Below are positions 18,455 through 27,055 of a DNA stretch of 64,000 nucleotides, piece by piece. The notes beneath the pieces were generated by a model. The model did not search any database, was not told the DNA's origin, and was given only the letters and a program-made list of their open reading frames with translations. The position numbers were made by a program, and so were the translations under genes. The DNA comes from Rikenella microfusus DSM 15922. Lineage in GTDB: Bacteria; Bacteroidota; Bacteroidia; Bacteroidales; Rikenellaceae. Each line of letters opens with the position of its first letter. Position 1 is the first letter of the stretch. The stretch lies in assembly GCF_000427365.1 (NCBI RefSeq), contig NZ_KE386488.1:1337882-1401881 (forward strand). The letters are read 5' to 3'.

Positions 18455-20398
18455 TTAGTCTTTGTAGTTACGCTGAGCCAGGTGCACCGTGTCGAAGCGA
18501 AGCTCCTCCTTGTGCAGTTCCGGTTCCTGATCCGGGCCTTTGTATTCCCAGACAGCCACGTATGCATAGTGGTCGTCGTCGCGCAGCGCTTCTCCTTCCG
18601 GCGTCTGGAACTCTTCCCGGAAATGGCCCCCGCACGACTCGTTGCGGTTCAGGGCGTCGCGGGCCATCAGCTCGCCCATTTCCATGAAGTCGGCTACGCG
18701 CAGCGCTTTTTCGATCTCCTGGTTGAACTCGCCCTCTTTGCCCGGAACGCGCACGTTCGTCCAGAACTCCTTGCGCAGCTTCTGGATTTCGACGATCGCT
18801 TTTTCGAGACTCTCTTTGGTACGCGCCATACCCACATATTCCCACATGATATTCCCCAGCGCTTTGTGCAGGTCGTCCACCGAACGTTTCCCATTGATCG
18901 AGAACAACTTGTTGATCTTGTCCAGCACCGCTTTTTCGGCTTCGGCGAACGCCGGATGGTTCGTGTCGATCTTCGGCGTCTGAATATCGTGCGACAGGTA
19001 ATCGCCCAGCGTGTACGGGATCACGAAGTAACCGTCGGCCAGCCCCTGCATCAGCGCGGAAGCTCCCAGGCGGTTGGCGCCGTGGTCCGAGAAGTTGGCT
19101 TCTCCCAGCGCGTAGAGGCCGGGAATGGTGGTCATCAGGTTGTAGTCCACCCAGATGCCGCCCATCGTATAGTGTACGGCCGGATAGATCATCATCGGCT
19201 CTTCGTACGGGTTCACGTCCACGATCTTTTCGTACATCTGGAACAGGTTGCCGTAGCGTTGCGCGATGACCTCTTTGCCCAGACGCGCGATGGCGGTCGA
19301 GAAGTCGAGGAACACGGCCAGCCCCGTTTCGTTTACGCCGAAGCCGGCGTCGCAACGTTCCTTGGCGGCACGCGAGGCCACGTCGCGCGGCACGAGGTTA
19401 CCGAAGGCCGGGTAGCGGCGTTCCAGATAGTAGTCGCGGTCCTCTTCCGGAATCTGCGACGGTTTCTTGGCGCCGGAACGGACGGCTTCCACGTCCTCTT
19501 TCTTTTTGGGTACCCAGATGCGGCCGTCGTTACGCAGCGATTCCGACATCAGGGTCAGTTTGGACTGTTGTTCGCCGTGTTTCGGGATGCAGGTCGGGTG
19601 GATCTGCGTGAAGCACGGGTTGGCGAACATCGCCCCTTTCTTGTAGCACTGCCAGGCCGCCGAACCGTTCGAGTTCATGGCGTTGGTCGAGAGGAAGAAC
19701 ACGTTGCCGTAACCGCCGGAGCAGATCAGTACCGCGTGTGCGCCGTGGCGTTCGATTTCGCCGGTCACCAGGTTGCGGGTGATGATCCCGCGGGCTTTGC
19801 CGTCGATCAGCACCACATCGAGCATTTCATGACGCGGGTACGATTTTACGGAGCCTTTTTTGATCTGGCGGTTCAGGGCGGCGTAAGCGCCCAGCAGGAG
19901 CTGCTGTCCGGTTTGGCCGCGGGCGTAGAACGTGCGGCTCACCTGAGCGCCGCCGAACGAACGGTTGTCGAGCAGTCCGCCGTAGTCGCGGGCGAACGGA
20001 ACGCCCTGTGCGACGCACTGGTCGATGATCGAGTTCGACACTTCGGCCAGACGGTAAACGTTGGCTTCGCGGGCGCGGTAGTCGCCCCCCTTGATGGTGT
20101 CGTAGAAAAGGCGGTAAACGGAGTCGTTGTCGTTCTGGTAGTTCTTGGCGGCGTTGATCCCCCCCTGTGCGGCGATCGAGTGCGCGCGGCGCGGAGAGTC
20201 GCTGATGCAGAATACTTTGACGTTGTATCCCAACTCGCCGAGCGAGGCGGCGGCCGAAGCGCCGGCCAGACCGGTGCCCACCACGATTACGTCTAGTTTG
20301 CGTTTGTTGGCCGGGCTGACTACTTTGATATCTGCTTTATGTTTGCTCCACTTCTGGGCCAACGGCCCTTCGGGGATTTTGGAATCGAGTATGCTCAT
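18455..20398 (-). CDS. sdhA: Succinate dehydrogenase/fumarate reductase flavoprotein subunit
   Basis: 647 aa. Oxidises succinate or reduces fumarate at a covalently bound FAD. The N-terminal dinucleotide fold is [19 protein letters not shown] (about 33-52); the FAD-linking histidine lies in [13 protein letters not shown] (about 70-82); the active-site region [11 protein letters not shown] and the C-terminal [17 protein letters not shown] segment are conserved. Length and motifs match the group found with a five-helix single cytochrome b (type B enzyme). Located between sdhC (58 bp upstream) and sdhB. In this lifestyle net fumarate reduction is likely, but direction cannot be read from sequence. 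Confidence 0.97.
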   Translation of the reverse strand: MSILDSKIPEGPLAQKWSKHKADIKVVSPANKRKLDVIVVGTGLAGASAAASLGELGYNVKVFCISDSPRRAHSIAAQGGINAAKNYQNDNDSVYRLFYDTIKGGDYRAREANVYRLAEVSNSIIDQCVAQGVPFARDYGGLLDNRSFGGAQVSRTFYARGQTGQQLLLGAYAALNRQIKKGSVKSYPRHEMLDVVLIDGKARGIITRNLVTGEIERHGAHAVLICSGGYGNVFFLSTNAMNSNGSAAWQCYKKGAMFANPCFTQIHPTCIPKHGEQQSKLTLMSESLRNDGRIWVPKKKEDVEAVRSGAKKPSQIPEEDRDYYLERRYPAFGNLVPRDVASRAAKERCDAGFGVNETGLAVFLDFSTAIARLGKEVIAQRYGNLFQMYEKIVDVNPYEEPMMIYPAVHYTMGGIWVDYNLMTTIPGLYALGEANFSDHGANRLGASALMQGLADGYFVIPYTLGDYLSHDIQTPKIDTNHPAFAEAEKAVLDKINKLFSINGKRSVDDLHKALGNIMWEYVGMARTKESLEKAIVEIQKLRKEFWTNVRVPGKEGEFNQEIEKALRVADFMEMGELMARDALNRNESCGGHFREEFQTPEGEALRDDDHYAYVAVWEYKGPDQEPELHKEELRFDTVHLAQRNYKD

Positions 20399-20456
20399 TT
20401 CTTTCAGTCGGAATTAAGAGTGTGAATGGAATGGATTTACCGGAGGGCGGCGGGGT

Positions 20457-21122
20457 CTACTTGCCGAAACATTTGATCAGCAGGACGGCGACCGGGATCG
20501 AGATGAAACCTGCCGCTACGATAAAAGCATAAACTTTGGCCGCGCATTTCCAGCGTTTGATCCAGATCTGGTTGTCCAGGCCGATGGTCTGGAACGCGCT
20601 CCAGAAACCGTGGCGCAGGTGGAACCACAGGGCGATGATCCAGACGATGTAGAGCACCGAGATCACCGGATTGGCGAAGGTCTGTACCAGCAGCTCGTAG
20701 GGGCTGGCCACCGCCTGGCCGCCGATGAAGTGCTGGAGCTGCATGTGCGCCCAGAAATCGGAGAGGTGCCAGGCCAGAATGCCGAGGACGATAATCCCCA
20801 GTACGTACATGTTGCGCGATTCCCAGGCTGACGATTTGCTCAGGTCCTGCACTTTGTACTTCACCGGACGGGCGGTCTGGTTCTTCAGGGTGATGGCCGT
20901 CGCCCAGGCGATGTGGATGATGAATCCGGCGGCCAGCACGGGTACCATGATCCGGATGAACGGATTGGTGTCCATGAATTCGCACATGGCGTTGTAAGCG
21001 TCGGGACCTCCGTAGAAAAAGAGGTTGGCGACCAGGTGGACGAGCAGGAAGACCAACAGGAAAAGCCCCGAGAGGCTCATCACTAACTTCTTCCCGATGG
21101 AAGAGCTCCAGAGTTTACTCAT
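20457..21122 (-). CDS. sdhC: Succinate:quinone oxidoreductase cytochrome b subunit
   Basis: 221 aa with five hydrophobic helices (starting KLVMSLSGLFLLVFLLVHLVANL, about 11-33), the pattern of the single large di-haem anchor of type B enzymes. Candidate haem-ligand histidines lie in helices 1 (LVHLVAN), 2 (FIIHIAWA), 3 (LAWHLSDFWAHMQLQHF) and 4 (LWFHLRHG). It anchors SdhA and SdhB to the inner membrane and passes electrons to or from menaquinone. First gene of the operon; a good promoter lies about 150 nt upstream. Confidence 0.95.
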   Translation of the reverse strand: MSKLWSSSIGKKLVMSLSGLFLLVFLLVHLVANLFFYGGPDAYNAMCEFMDTNPFIRIMVPVLAAGFIIHIAWATAITLKNQTARPVKYKVQDLSKSSAWESRNMYVLGIIVLGILAWHLSDFWAHMQLQHFIGGQAVASPYELLVQTFANPVISVLYIVWIIALWFHLRHGFWSAFQTIGLDNQIWIKRWKCAAKVYAFIVAAGFISIPVAVLLIKCFGK

Positions 21123-21272
21123 AAGTTTTGGTTGTTTTGAATGATTGGTATTTTGTAAGCCAGAAATTTGTCGCGGAAACGGTAGGTCTTAATTTCTATA
21201 GGGGTGCGGCGCCCGCCGAAAGGGCTTTGCCCATAAAATACAATGGAAAAACAAGGGCTGTTTTTCCGCTAA

Positions 21273-21304
21273 CAAAGGTATTTCCCTTTTTCGGATTACA
21301 CAAA
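21273..21304 (-). promoter_or_regulatory. sdhCAB promoter
   Basis: On the minus strand: TTTG (21301-21304), 20-nt spacer, TACCTTTG (21273-21280), a full match to the Bacteroidota consensus. It predicts a leader of about 145 nt before sdhC. Confidence 0.8.
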
Positions 21305-21343
21305 TTTTTTTCCGGGTGCGGCGGCTTGCGGCGGTTCGAAGCG

Positions 21344-21382
21344 CGGGCGGTATCCATGTGAATCATGGATACCGCCCGCGTA
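21344..21382 (-). terminator. Long GC-rich hairpin
   Basis: 17-bp perfect stem (cgcgggcggtatccatg / catggataccgcccgcg, 5-nt loop tgaat). It directly follows, on the minus strand, a short open frame that looks like the end of a gene (21404-21520). It also lies upstream of the sdhC promoter and would insulate that operon. Confidence 0.6.
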
Positions 21383-21403
21383 TGTAGGTTATGCTTTCCG
21401 GTT

Positions 21404-21520
21404 TCAGTCCGGTATCGGGAATCGGACGAGTTTCCACTCTCCGTCGTCGGGTGTTGCCGTGTTTGTCGGGAAGGAACGATAATAGTTTCGTAATCGGCAG
21501 CGATTAATGGACGGGAACAT
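21404..21520 (-). pseudogene. Possible gene remnant or small ORF (38 aa)
   Basis: Minus-strand frame beginning MFPSINRCRL and ending with the protein-like tail DGEWKLVRFPIPD, then TGA, with the 21344-21382 hairpin 21 bp beyond. The frame remains open some 70 bp upstream of the ATG before it meets the type-B element at 21573. It reads like the C terminus of a larger lost gene followed by its own terminator. I do not recognise the family. Confidence 0.3.
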
Positions 21521-21572
21521 CAGATTTATTATGCAGAAATTACGGGACTGGATATTCGAATTTGCTAAGACT

Positions 21573-21739
21573 GAGTATATACGATTTTTCCCTGTTTGAT
21601 TACGTATGTTTGCCTTTCAGATGTTCTCGACCTATACCCTCCCTCTTCCGGAAAAACTCCCGGCCGTCAGTGCCGGGCGGCACCGCGGGACCGTTTGGGG
21701 AGACCATTGCACGGCTTGAGGTAAAATCGCATATACTTC
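21573..21739. repeat. Type-B palindromic element, copy 2
   Basis: Arms gagtatatacgatttttccc (21573-21592) and ggtaaaatcgcatatacttc (21720-21739) pair over about 20 bp with a few mismatches. The inner part has ggaccgtttggggagaccattg, the reverse complement of the ggtctcc..aacgg module in copy 1 at 13295, and a gtgccgggcggcac hairpin. The 741-bp spacer around it otherwise holds only the sdh promoter, the hairpin and the small remnant. Confidence 0.7.
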
Positions 21740-21863
21740 TTTTGTTTAGTTGTTTAAATATGTGGATTAAGACTGCAAAAACAAATTTTTCATAGATAAA
21801 TGCGAAAAGAGTCCGGAAGTGATCCTATGTCGGATGCGCTCTTCGCGGTTTCCCGCTTGTCGT

Positions 21864-22433
21864 TCAGGAATGGAGAAAAACGGACAGGAAACGCATATAA
21901 GCAGGCTCGCAAATCATCGGCTGGGCGATTGGAGTCTGTTTGCTTATTTTCAGCAATAAAATTTCCGAATGCAAATCGAGGTGTTCGAAGATGTCCGAAG
22001 TGCCTGTTGCTATCGGGCCGAACCCATGCGCCCGCCATTCGCGTTCCAGAACGGAATGAGGGCGCTCTGCTATCAGGTAGAGGTCGTTCCCCGGATAATT
22101 TTCCGCATCAAGTCTTTCAAAGAGGGCATTGGCGCACGCGCCGCAAGTTTCCTGAGGGAGTAAAATCACTAGAACGGAGTCTTTTCGGGCAATCGTTTCA
22201 TCCTGTGGGGACAGCGCATCGTAGATCGTACGGGCTGGCAGACCGGCGTATCGGAAACTTTTGACGATATACGTTTCATATGTATAGGCTTGGGAGCCGA
22301 GTTCTTGAAGATCGGATAGCCATTGTGCGTTGATAGCGCGACTCTGTGATAAACGTACCCAAAGGACGATGTCGGTTACCGCCAGCCAAATGATCAGTCC
22401 GACAGATACAGCAAGCCATCGTTTTCGGGTCAT
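21864..22433 (-). CDS. Membrane-anchored thioredoxin-fold-like protein (CGAC motif)
   Basis: 189 aa. One N-terminal hydrophobic helix (WLAVSVGLIIWLAVTDIVLW, about 6-25) anchors the rest outside the inner membrane. A strand-like segment leads into LLPQETCGACANALFERL, a thioredoxin-type redox pair (C-G-A-C), followed by alternating hydrophobic segments. Role inferred: thiol redox chemistry or peptide handling in the periplasm. Its ATG overlaps the stop of the beta-propeller gene by one base (TAATG), so the two are translationally coupled, with the Cys-rich peptide gene first. Other members of this protein set I recall from Bacteroidota are uncharacterised. Confidence 0.65.
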   Translation of the reverse strand: MTRKRWLAVSVGLIIWLAVTDIVLWVRLSQSRAINAQWLSDLQELGSQAYTYETYIVKSFRYAGLPARTIYDALSPQDETIARKDSVLVILLPQETCGACANALFERLDAENYPGNDLYLIAERPHSVLEREWRAHGFGPIATGTSDIFEHLDLHSEILLLKISKQTPIAQPMICEPAYMRFLSVFLHS

Positions 22434-23608
22434 TACTTTTCGGTTTTGAATCGGATTTTGACGATCGGCGGATTCCCGTCTTCGGCTAATTTCAGCCCGA
22501 TCCGTTCGATCAGATAGCGTTTCAGGGGCGGCAACGTTGTCAATTCTCCTGCGTTGTACGATTTCGGATCGTCATACAGGCCGTAGAACCATTCGTCGTC
22601 CGCTCCCCGGATAATGAACGGCGTGGCGGACACGGCGGTCTTCGTCCATCGGATTCCTTTTTCCGTGCCTGTGAAACAAAGGAATTCATGCGTTTGCGCT
22701 TCCGGGCCTGCCGCGGTAAAATAGAATGCATAGGCCGTTTGTTCCAGATAGAGCGGCATTTTGTAGTAATCCGCCCGCAGGAAATCCTGCAAGTGCGTCC
22801 ATACGCTCCCGCCTAAGTTTTTCACATACCCCGACGGTATGGCCTTGTCTCCGAAATCGATCCTGGCCCACGGGGCGAACTGTCCTTCGGCGTCCGTTTT
22901 ATAAGCTATGTCGTCCCCTTCCTGGGGCCGCAGGATATAGCTGTTGCCGGCCGATTGGGTGATCGCTGCGACCTGTAACCCGAAATCTTTGCGGGGCAAC
23001 CCTTGCGATACCCGTTCTCCTTCGGAGTCGTAGCGGAGCAGACAGTCGAACGGGGTTTCGAAATCGTCCGCATTGGCCGGATTGCCGGCATAGAGATAAA
23101 AACCGTCTTCCGGCCCTGGGGCGATTCCGTCGCAGGAGTATTCGAGTTTGGGAGACGGTACGATCGTTTTTACATACGCGCCGTTATCGGCCCGGTATTG
23201 CAGGATCTGATTGAAAGCGCTCAACGCCAGGATATATTGTCCGTTTGTCGTCAGGCAGATGTCGTTCAGTTTGATGTATTCGCCCGGCCCGTGTCCGATA
23301 CGTCCCGCGCGGGCCTGGAATTTGCCTTGTGCGTCGAAAATCATGATCCCGGAATGGGTCAGCAAGACGAAAGCTCCGTCCGGACGCAACAGAAGTTTGT
23401 TTACTTCTCCCAGCATGGATTCCGGAGTCGCTTCCAGTTGCACGATTTCGATCGTGTCGATGTACGGCGCGATGTCTTGGACGATCTCGCATTGTTGCAA
23501 CGGGCGGAAAGTTGTTTCTACCGGTACGTTCGATAGCAACGTTCGGGGTTCGGCGCCGCATTGACAGAATAACAGGCTTAAACCCAATAATCCAAGTGAT
23601 TTTTTCAT
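22433..23608 (-). CDS. 6-bladed beta-propeller lipoprotein
   Basis: 391 aa from the ATG complementary to 23606-23608, chosen because it opens a signal sequence (MKKSLGLLGLSLLFCQCG) with Cys at 15 and 17, so probably a lipoprotein. Repeating propeller blades carry hydrophobic strands and D-G turns (LLRPDGAFVLLTHSGIMIFD, GRIGHGPGEYIKLNDICLT, ILALSAFNQILQYR). The RIGHGPGEY phrase is typical of the 6-bladed propeller proteins that accompany NVEALA peptides in Bacteroidales. Ligand and function unknown; a binding or assembly role for the neighbouring peptide is speculation. Middle gene of a three-gene minus-strand operon. Confidence 0.78.
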   Translation of the reverse strand: MKKSLGLLGLSLLFCQCGAEPRTLLSNVPVETTFRPLQQCEIVQDIAPYIDTIEIVQLEATPESMLGEVNKLLLRPDGAFVLLTHSGIMIFDAQGKFQARAGRIGHGPGEYIKLNDICLTTNGQYILALSAFNQILQYRADNGAYVKTIVPSPKLEYSCDGIAPGPEDGFYLYAGNPANADDFETPFDCLLRYDSEGERVSQGLPRKDFGLQVAAITQSAGNSYILRPQEGDDIAYKTDAEGQFAPWARIDFGDKAIPSGYVKNLGGSVWTHLQDFLRADYYKMPLYLEQTAYAFYFTAAGPEAQTHEFLCFTGTEKGIRWTKTAVSATPFIIRGADDEWFYGLYDDPKSYNAGELTTLPPLKRYLIERIGLKLAEDGNPPIVKIRFKTEK

Positions 23609-23669
23609 AATAAATAATATGACATTAACAAAAAGTCGGCCTGGGGGTATTGTCAGACCGACCCTTTTC

Positions 23670-23968
23670 TTATTCACAAAAGATTTCTTCGGAACATGAG
23701 GAGGTGAGCGTGCAGACTCCTAATCCTGGGCAGCACCATGCGATCCAGTCGTGCATGTCTTTGCTGCCGCAGCCTGCAACACGAGGAGTATATTGATATT
23801 CTTCCGGAATATCCAGTTCCGGATCTTTAAGCGCGGCCAGCGCTTCGATATTGGCCAAAGTGAGTTCTTCCTGGGGTGTTAGGGGCGGTTTCCGGGCTTG
23901 CAGGAAATTGACGACGGCACCGCCTGTCATCGACAAGGTTTTGCCGATGGTGAATAAATCTGTTTCAT
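23670..23968 (-). CDS. NVEALA-like Cys-rich exported peptide, apparently frameshifted near the start
   Basis: The C-terminal 86 codons (from an in-frame ATG at 23930) encode LTLANIEALAALKD, close to the NVEALA signature, then a tail with six Cys (AGCGSKD, AWCCPG, GVCTL, SSCSEE, FCE). The natural start by promoter position is ATG at 23966-23968 (MKQI...), but this frame meets a stop after 13 codons. One extra T in the run ATTTATTC would join it to the main frame and give MKQILFTIGKTLSMTGG..., a plausible 99-aa precursor. Frameshift, sequencing error or true use of ATG 23930 (or TTG 23990) cannot be told apart. First gene of the propeller/thioredoxin-like operon. Six cysteines beside a CGAC protein suggest disulfide formation. 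Confidence 0.6.
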
Positions 23969-24017
23969 GGTTCTGAATTTTAATATTCAAAGGGTTAATG
24001 CACCATGTCGTCGTTTC

Positions 24018-24048
24018 CAAATATAAAATGAATTTCATGAAAGGCAAA
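24018..24048 (-). promoter_or_regulatory. Promoter of the Cys-rich peptide operon
   Basis: Minus-strand TTTG (24045-24048), 19-nt spacer, TATATTTG (24018-24025): perfect consensus. Transcription would start near 24013, so an upstream in-frame ATG at 24038 cannot be used. Confidence 0.8.
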
Positions 24049-24084
24049 GTGTTTGACGGTATTTTATGTGGAAAATCGGGCGAA

Positions 24085-24114
24085 TTGCGGATTCCGATTT
24101 CTTTCTTATTTTTG
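24085..24114 (+). promoter_or_regulatory. Promoter of the fur-rubrerythrin operon
   Basis: TTG (24085-24087), 19-nt spacer, TATTTTTG (24107-24114), about 35 nt before the GTG start. It diverges from the peptide-operon promoter only 36 bp away. Confidence 0.7.
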
Positions 24115-24149
24115 CATCCGATTTAAAATTGTAATCAGTATAAATTATC

Positions 24150-24572
24150 GTGTACAGTTCGGTAAATACGGGCGAATTGCTTCGGCAATACGGCATCCGG
24201 CCTTCGGTCCAGCGGGTCGCGGTCATGGATTACCTGCTCGCCCACCGGACGCATCCGACGGCGGAGGAAATTTACGAGGCGTTGGCGCCGCAGATTCCCA
24301 CGCTGTCGAAAACGACGGTTTACAATACGTTGTCTTTGCTGGTCGAACGCGGCGCGGCGGCATACATCGCGATCGATCCCCGCGGGGCGCGTTTCGACGG
24401 GGATACGAGCGTGCACGGTCATTTTTTCTGTACGGAGTGCGGCGCTCTGCACGACGTATTCTTCGAACAATCGCCTTTGCTGCCCGAACCGGAAGGCGGT
24501 CATGCGGTCGCTTGCGCGCAGATATATTACCGGGGAATCTGTGCCGATTGCCGGAACGGGCGTGACGACTGA
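24150..24572 (+). CDS. Fur-family (PerR-like) transcriptional regulator
   Basis: 140 aa, GTG start. Winged-helix domain about 5-80 (LLRQYGIRPSVQRVAVMDYLL, then the recognition helix TLSKTTVYNTLSLLVERG), dimerisation domain 85-140 with the HGHFFCTECG motif and a second C-x2-C (ICADC) that hold the structural zinc. Fur-family proteins sense iron, peroxide, zinc or manganese. Its co-transcription with rubrerythrin (33 bp gap) points to a PerR-type peroxide sensor; the choice between PerR and Fur is inference. A regulator of its own operon is likely, given the self-contained promoter. Confidence 0.9.
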   Translation: MYSSVNTGELLRQYGIRPSVQRVAVMDYLLAHRTHPTAEEIYEALAPQIPTLSKTTVYNTLSLLVERGAAAYIAIDPRGARFDGDTSVHGHFFCTECGALHDVFFEQSPLLPEPEGGHAVACAQIYYRGICADCRNGRDD

Positions 24573-24605
24573 CACCGAACCCAACCAACCAAAATAATAC
24601 ACGTT

Positions 24606-25160
24606 ATGAAAAAGAAATTCATCTGCACGGTCTGCGGTTACATCCACGAAGGGGACGAGGCTCCCGATTTCTGCCCGCAGTGCAAACAGCCGAAAGAGAA
24701 GTTCAAGGAGTATGTCGAGCAGGAAGGTGCTCTGCATTTCGTCGATGAACATGTGATCGGCGTGGCCAAAGGCGTCGATGCCGAGGTGCTCGAGGGGCTG
24801 AAAGCTCATTTCTCGGGCGAATGTACGGAGGTCGGCATGTATCTGGCGATGAGCCGTCAGGCTGACCGCGAGGGCTATCCGGAAATCGCCGAGGCTTTCA
24901 AACGCTATGCTTGGGAAGAGGCTGAACATGCCGCCAAGTTCTGCGAATTGCTGGGCGAAGTGGTATGGGATACAAAAACCAATGTAAAGGCGCGTATGGA
25001 GGCTGAGGCCGGCGCTTGCGAGGACAAGAAACGTATCGCTACGCGTGCCAAGGAATTGGGGCTGGATGCCATCCACGATACGGTTCATGAGATGTGCAAG
25101 GACGAGGCGCGCCATGGCAAGGGCTTCGAGGGGCTGTATAACCGCTATTTCAAGAAATAG
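24606..25160 (+). CDS. rbr: Reverse rubrerythrin (peroxide reductase)
   Basis: 184 aa. Domain order is reversed relative to classical rubrerythrin: an N-terminal rubredoxin-type iron site ([12 protein letters not shown] ... DFCPQCKQP, residues 6-30) is followed by a four-helix ferritin-like diiron domain (about 50-184) with ligand motifs [27 protein letters not shown] and [12 protein letters not shown]. It reduces hydrogen peroxide to water in the cytosol using electrons from NADH through a redox partner, protecting anaerobes from oxygen exposure. Second gene of the Fur operon, with a good terminator after it. Confidence 0.94.
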   Translation: MKKKFICTVCGYIHEGDEAPDFCPQCKQPKEKFKEYVEQEGALHFVDEHVIGVAKGVDAEVLEGLKAHFSGECTEVGMYLAMSRQADREGYPEIAEAFKRYAWEEAEHAAKFCELLGEVVWDTKTNVKARMEAEAGACEDKKRIATRAKELGLDAIHDTVHEMCKDEARHGKGFEGLYNRYFKK

Positions 25161-25208
25161 TCTTCTTACCGGCAATTTGTTTCTGGCTTACAACAATTGC
25201 GAAATTAT

Positions 25209-25245
25209 GTTCGGGCAGGGTATCCCCCTGCCCGAACTTGTTTTT
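25209..25245 (+). terminator. Terminator of fur-rubrerythrin
   Basis: 12-bp stem (gttcgggcaggg / ccctgcccgaac) followed by ttgttttt, 49 bp past the stop. Confidence 0.9.
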
Positions 25246-25285
25246 AACCGTGCATTTATTCGTACGGTTGAGTTTGAGAGTACTG

Positions 25286-25530
25286 TTCTTTTTGTGAACA
25301 AAAAGAACCAAAAAAACTTTTTGAGATGCTTCGCATCTCCTGGGCCTGTCGGGTACCCTTGTCTTCGACAGGGTTTGTGTTATCGGAACAGGGGGCTAAT
25401 CAGAAAATAATCGCTTATAGCCCCCTGTTCCGATAACACAAAAGGATTCGCAATGCAAAAGGACTGCGGAGCCTAAGGCGTAGCGCAGCGGACTCAAAAG
25501 TTTTTGGTGCCGCTTTTTACAAAAAGCGGC
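25286..25530. repeat. Array of five hairpins with nested inverted repeats
   Basis: In 245 bp lie five successive palindromes: ttctttttgtg/aacaaaaagaa (25286-25308), gagatgc-ttc-gcatctc (25323-25339), cctgtcg...cgacagg (25345-25372), a 25-bp perfect stem (25374-25398 with 25418-25442, core tcggaacaggggg) and gccgcttttt-ac-aaaaagcggc (25509-25530). In addition the outer parts resemble each other inverted (aaccaaaaaaacttttt near 25307; aaaagtttttggt near 25496). No coding potential. It fills the space between rubrerythrin and ansA. Confidence 0.8.
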
Positions 25531-25578
25531 AGTTCCCTCCAACATCAATATACCGAATAAATGAACGGTAAAAAGTAT

Positions 25579-25586
25579 TAGTTTTG
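25579..25586 (+). promoter_or_regulatory. -7 element of ansA
   Basis: TAGTTTTG, a perfect TAnnTTTG, ends only 7 nt before the ATG at 25594. No clear -33 element. If used, the mRNA is practically leaderless. Confidence 0.5.
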
Positions 25587-25593
25587 CGGAGTT

Positions 25594-26607
25594 ATGACTC
25601 GTTCGATACTGCTTATATATACCGGTGGGACCATCGGGATGAAGACCAATCCCGAGACCGGATCCCTCGCCCCCTTCGATTTCGACCAGATCGGGACCGA
25701 AGTCCCCGAACTGCGGAAATTCGGCATACGGATCGACACCATCACCTTCGATCCCGTGATCGACTCCTCGAACGTCAGTCCCGCCGAATGGAACCGCCTG
25801 GCGCAGGTTATCCGCGACAACTACGAGCGATACGACGGTTTTGTCGTGCTGCACGGCACCGATACCATGGCCTATACCGCCTCCGCCCTCAGTTTCATGA
25901 TGGAGAACCTCGCCAAGCCCATCATCTTTACCGGCAGCCAGATTCCTATCGGCGTGCTGCGTACCGACGGACGCGAAAACCTGATCTCCGCCATCGAGAT
26001 CGCCGCCGCCGGCGAAGTGCCCGAAGTGTGTATTTACTTTCAGAACAGCCTGTTGCGTGCCAACCGCACCATCAAATACAACGCCGAGCATTTCAACGCC
26101 TTCCGCAGCCCCAACTACCCGCCTCTGGCCGAAGCCGGTATCACCATCAAATACAACACACCTTATATAAGGAAAGTGGACAGCTTTCTGCCGTCGCTCA
26201 AAGTCAATACCTCGCTCGAAACGCGAGTCGCCGTCGTGCGGATTTTTCCGGGGCTTCGACCCGAAATATTCCGGGCCATGCTCGGCGTCGGAGAGCTGCG
26301 CGGCGTCGTGCTCGAAACCTACGGGGCCGGCAATGCGCCTACCGATCCGTGGTTCGTCGAGGCCGTGACCGCGACCGTGGCCCGCGGCGTAGTGGTCATG
26401 AATGTGACCCAGTGCGCTGCCGGAAGCGTGGATATGGCCCTGTACGACACCGGCCGTACCCTGTTGAAAGCCGGCGTGGTCAGCGGCCGCGACATGACTA
26501 CCGAGGCGGCCCTGGCCAAACTGATGTATCTGCTGGGCGAAAAGTTGCCTCAGGAGCAGCTTCTGCACTACCTCCATACCCCGATCCGGGGCGAAATCAC
26601 CCTCTGA
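25594..26607 (+). CDS. ansA: L-asparaginase, type I
   Basis: 337 aa, no signal peptide, so cytosolic. Hydrolyses asparagine to aspartate and ammonia. Both active-site threonine motifs are present: IYTGGTIGM (8-16) and VLHGTDTMAY (about 87-96). Also conserved: FTGSQIPIG and the C-terminal region VVMNVTQCAAGSV. Single-gene unit, preceded by the hairpin array and a -7 box very close to the ATG. Together with AsnA later in the window this gives the cell both directions of the asparagine/aspartate interconversion. Confidence 0.95.
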   Translation: MTRSILLIYTGGTIGMKTNPETGSLAPFDFDQIGTEVPELRKFGIRIDTITFDPVIDSSNVSPAEWNRLAQVIRDNYERYDGFVVLHGTDTMAYTASALSFMMENLAKPIIFTGSQIPIGVLRTDGRENLISAIEIAAAGEVPEVCIYFQNSLLRANRTIKYNAEHFNAFRSPNYPPLAEAGITIKYNTPYIRKVDSFLPSLKVNTSLETRVAVVRIFPGLRPEIFRAMLGVGELRGVVLETYGAGNAPTDPWFVEAVTATVARGVVVMNVTQCAAGSVDMALYDTGRTLLKAGVVSGRDMTTEAALAKLMYLLGEKLPQEQLLHYLHTPIRGEITL

Positions 26608-26804
26608 TTCCCGTGCGGCGGAGGGATGCGAAAACGATGAAATTTATCCGGATGTTGTGCACAATAAATATTTATTCTAACTTTAACGCGTAAAAACGGC
26701 TTCTGACAGCGTCGGACGAAGGTCCGGAACGGGAACGGAAGTAACCGTAACCGGTTGGTAATCAAATCCGGACTCAGTTCGTTTGACAACGTTATTTTAA
26801 GATT

Positions 26805-26892
26805 GGAGGAATGTCCGAGTGGTCGAAGGAGCACGCCTGGAAAGTGTGTATACCTCAAAAGGGTATCAAGGGTTCGAATCCCTTTTCCTCCG
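26805..26892 (+). tRNA. tRNA-Ser (GGA)
   Basis: 88 nt with a long variable arm (tgtgtatacctcaaaagggtatca). Acceptor GGAGGAA pairs with TTCCTCC, anticodon loop CTGGAAA gives GGA, T loop GTTCGAAT. CCA is not encoded in full. Confidence 0.95.
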
Positions 26893-27055
26893 CAATCCAG
26901 ACCGGAAAAACGAATGTTGCCGCTCGGCGGCTTGTCTGTATGGCCGAAGCCGAAACGAGCTTGCTCGGTTGAAGGCTTTCGGGAATTCGGACAAAAAATG
27001 CGCAGCATTAGTCGTTTTGCAAGTCGGGGATTACAGGGAACTCGCCGGGAGGCAG

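Noticed and set aside
18482-20296. 604-codon frame antisense to sdhA
   Set aside because: Shadow of the flavoprotein gene, which has a full FAD-binding fold.
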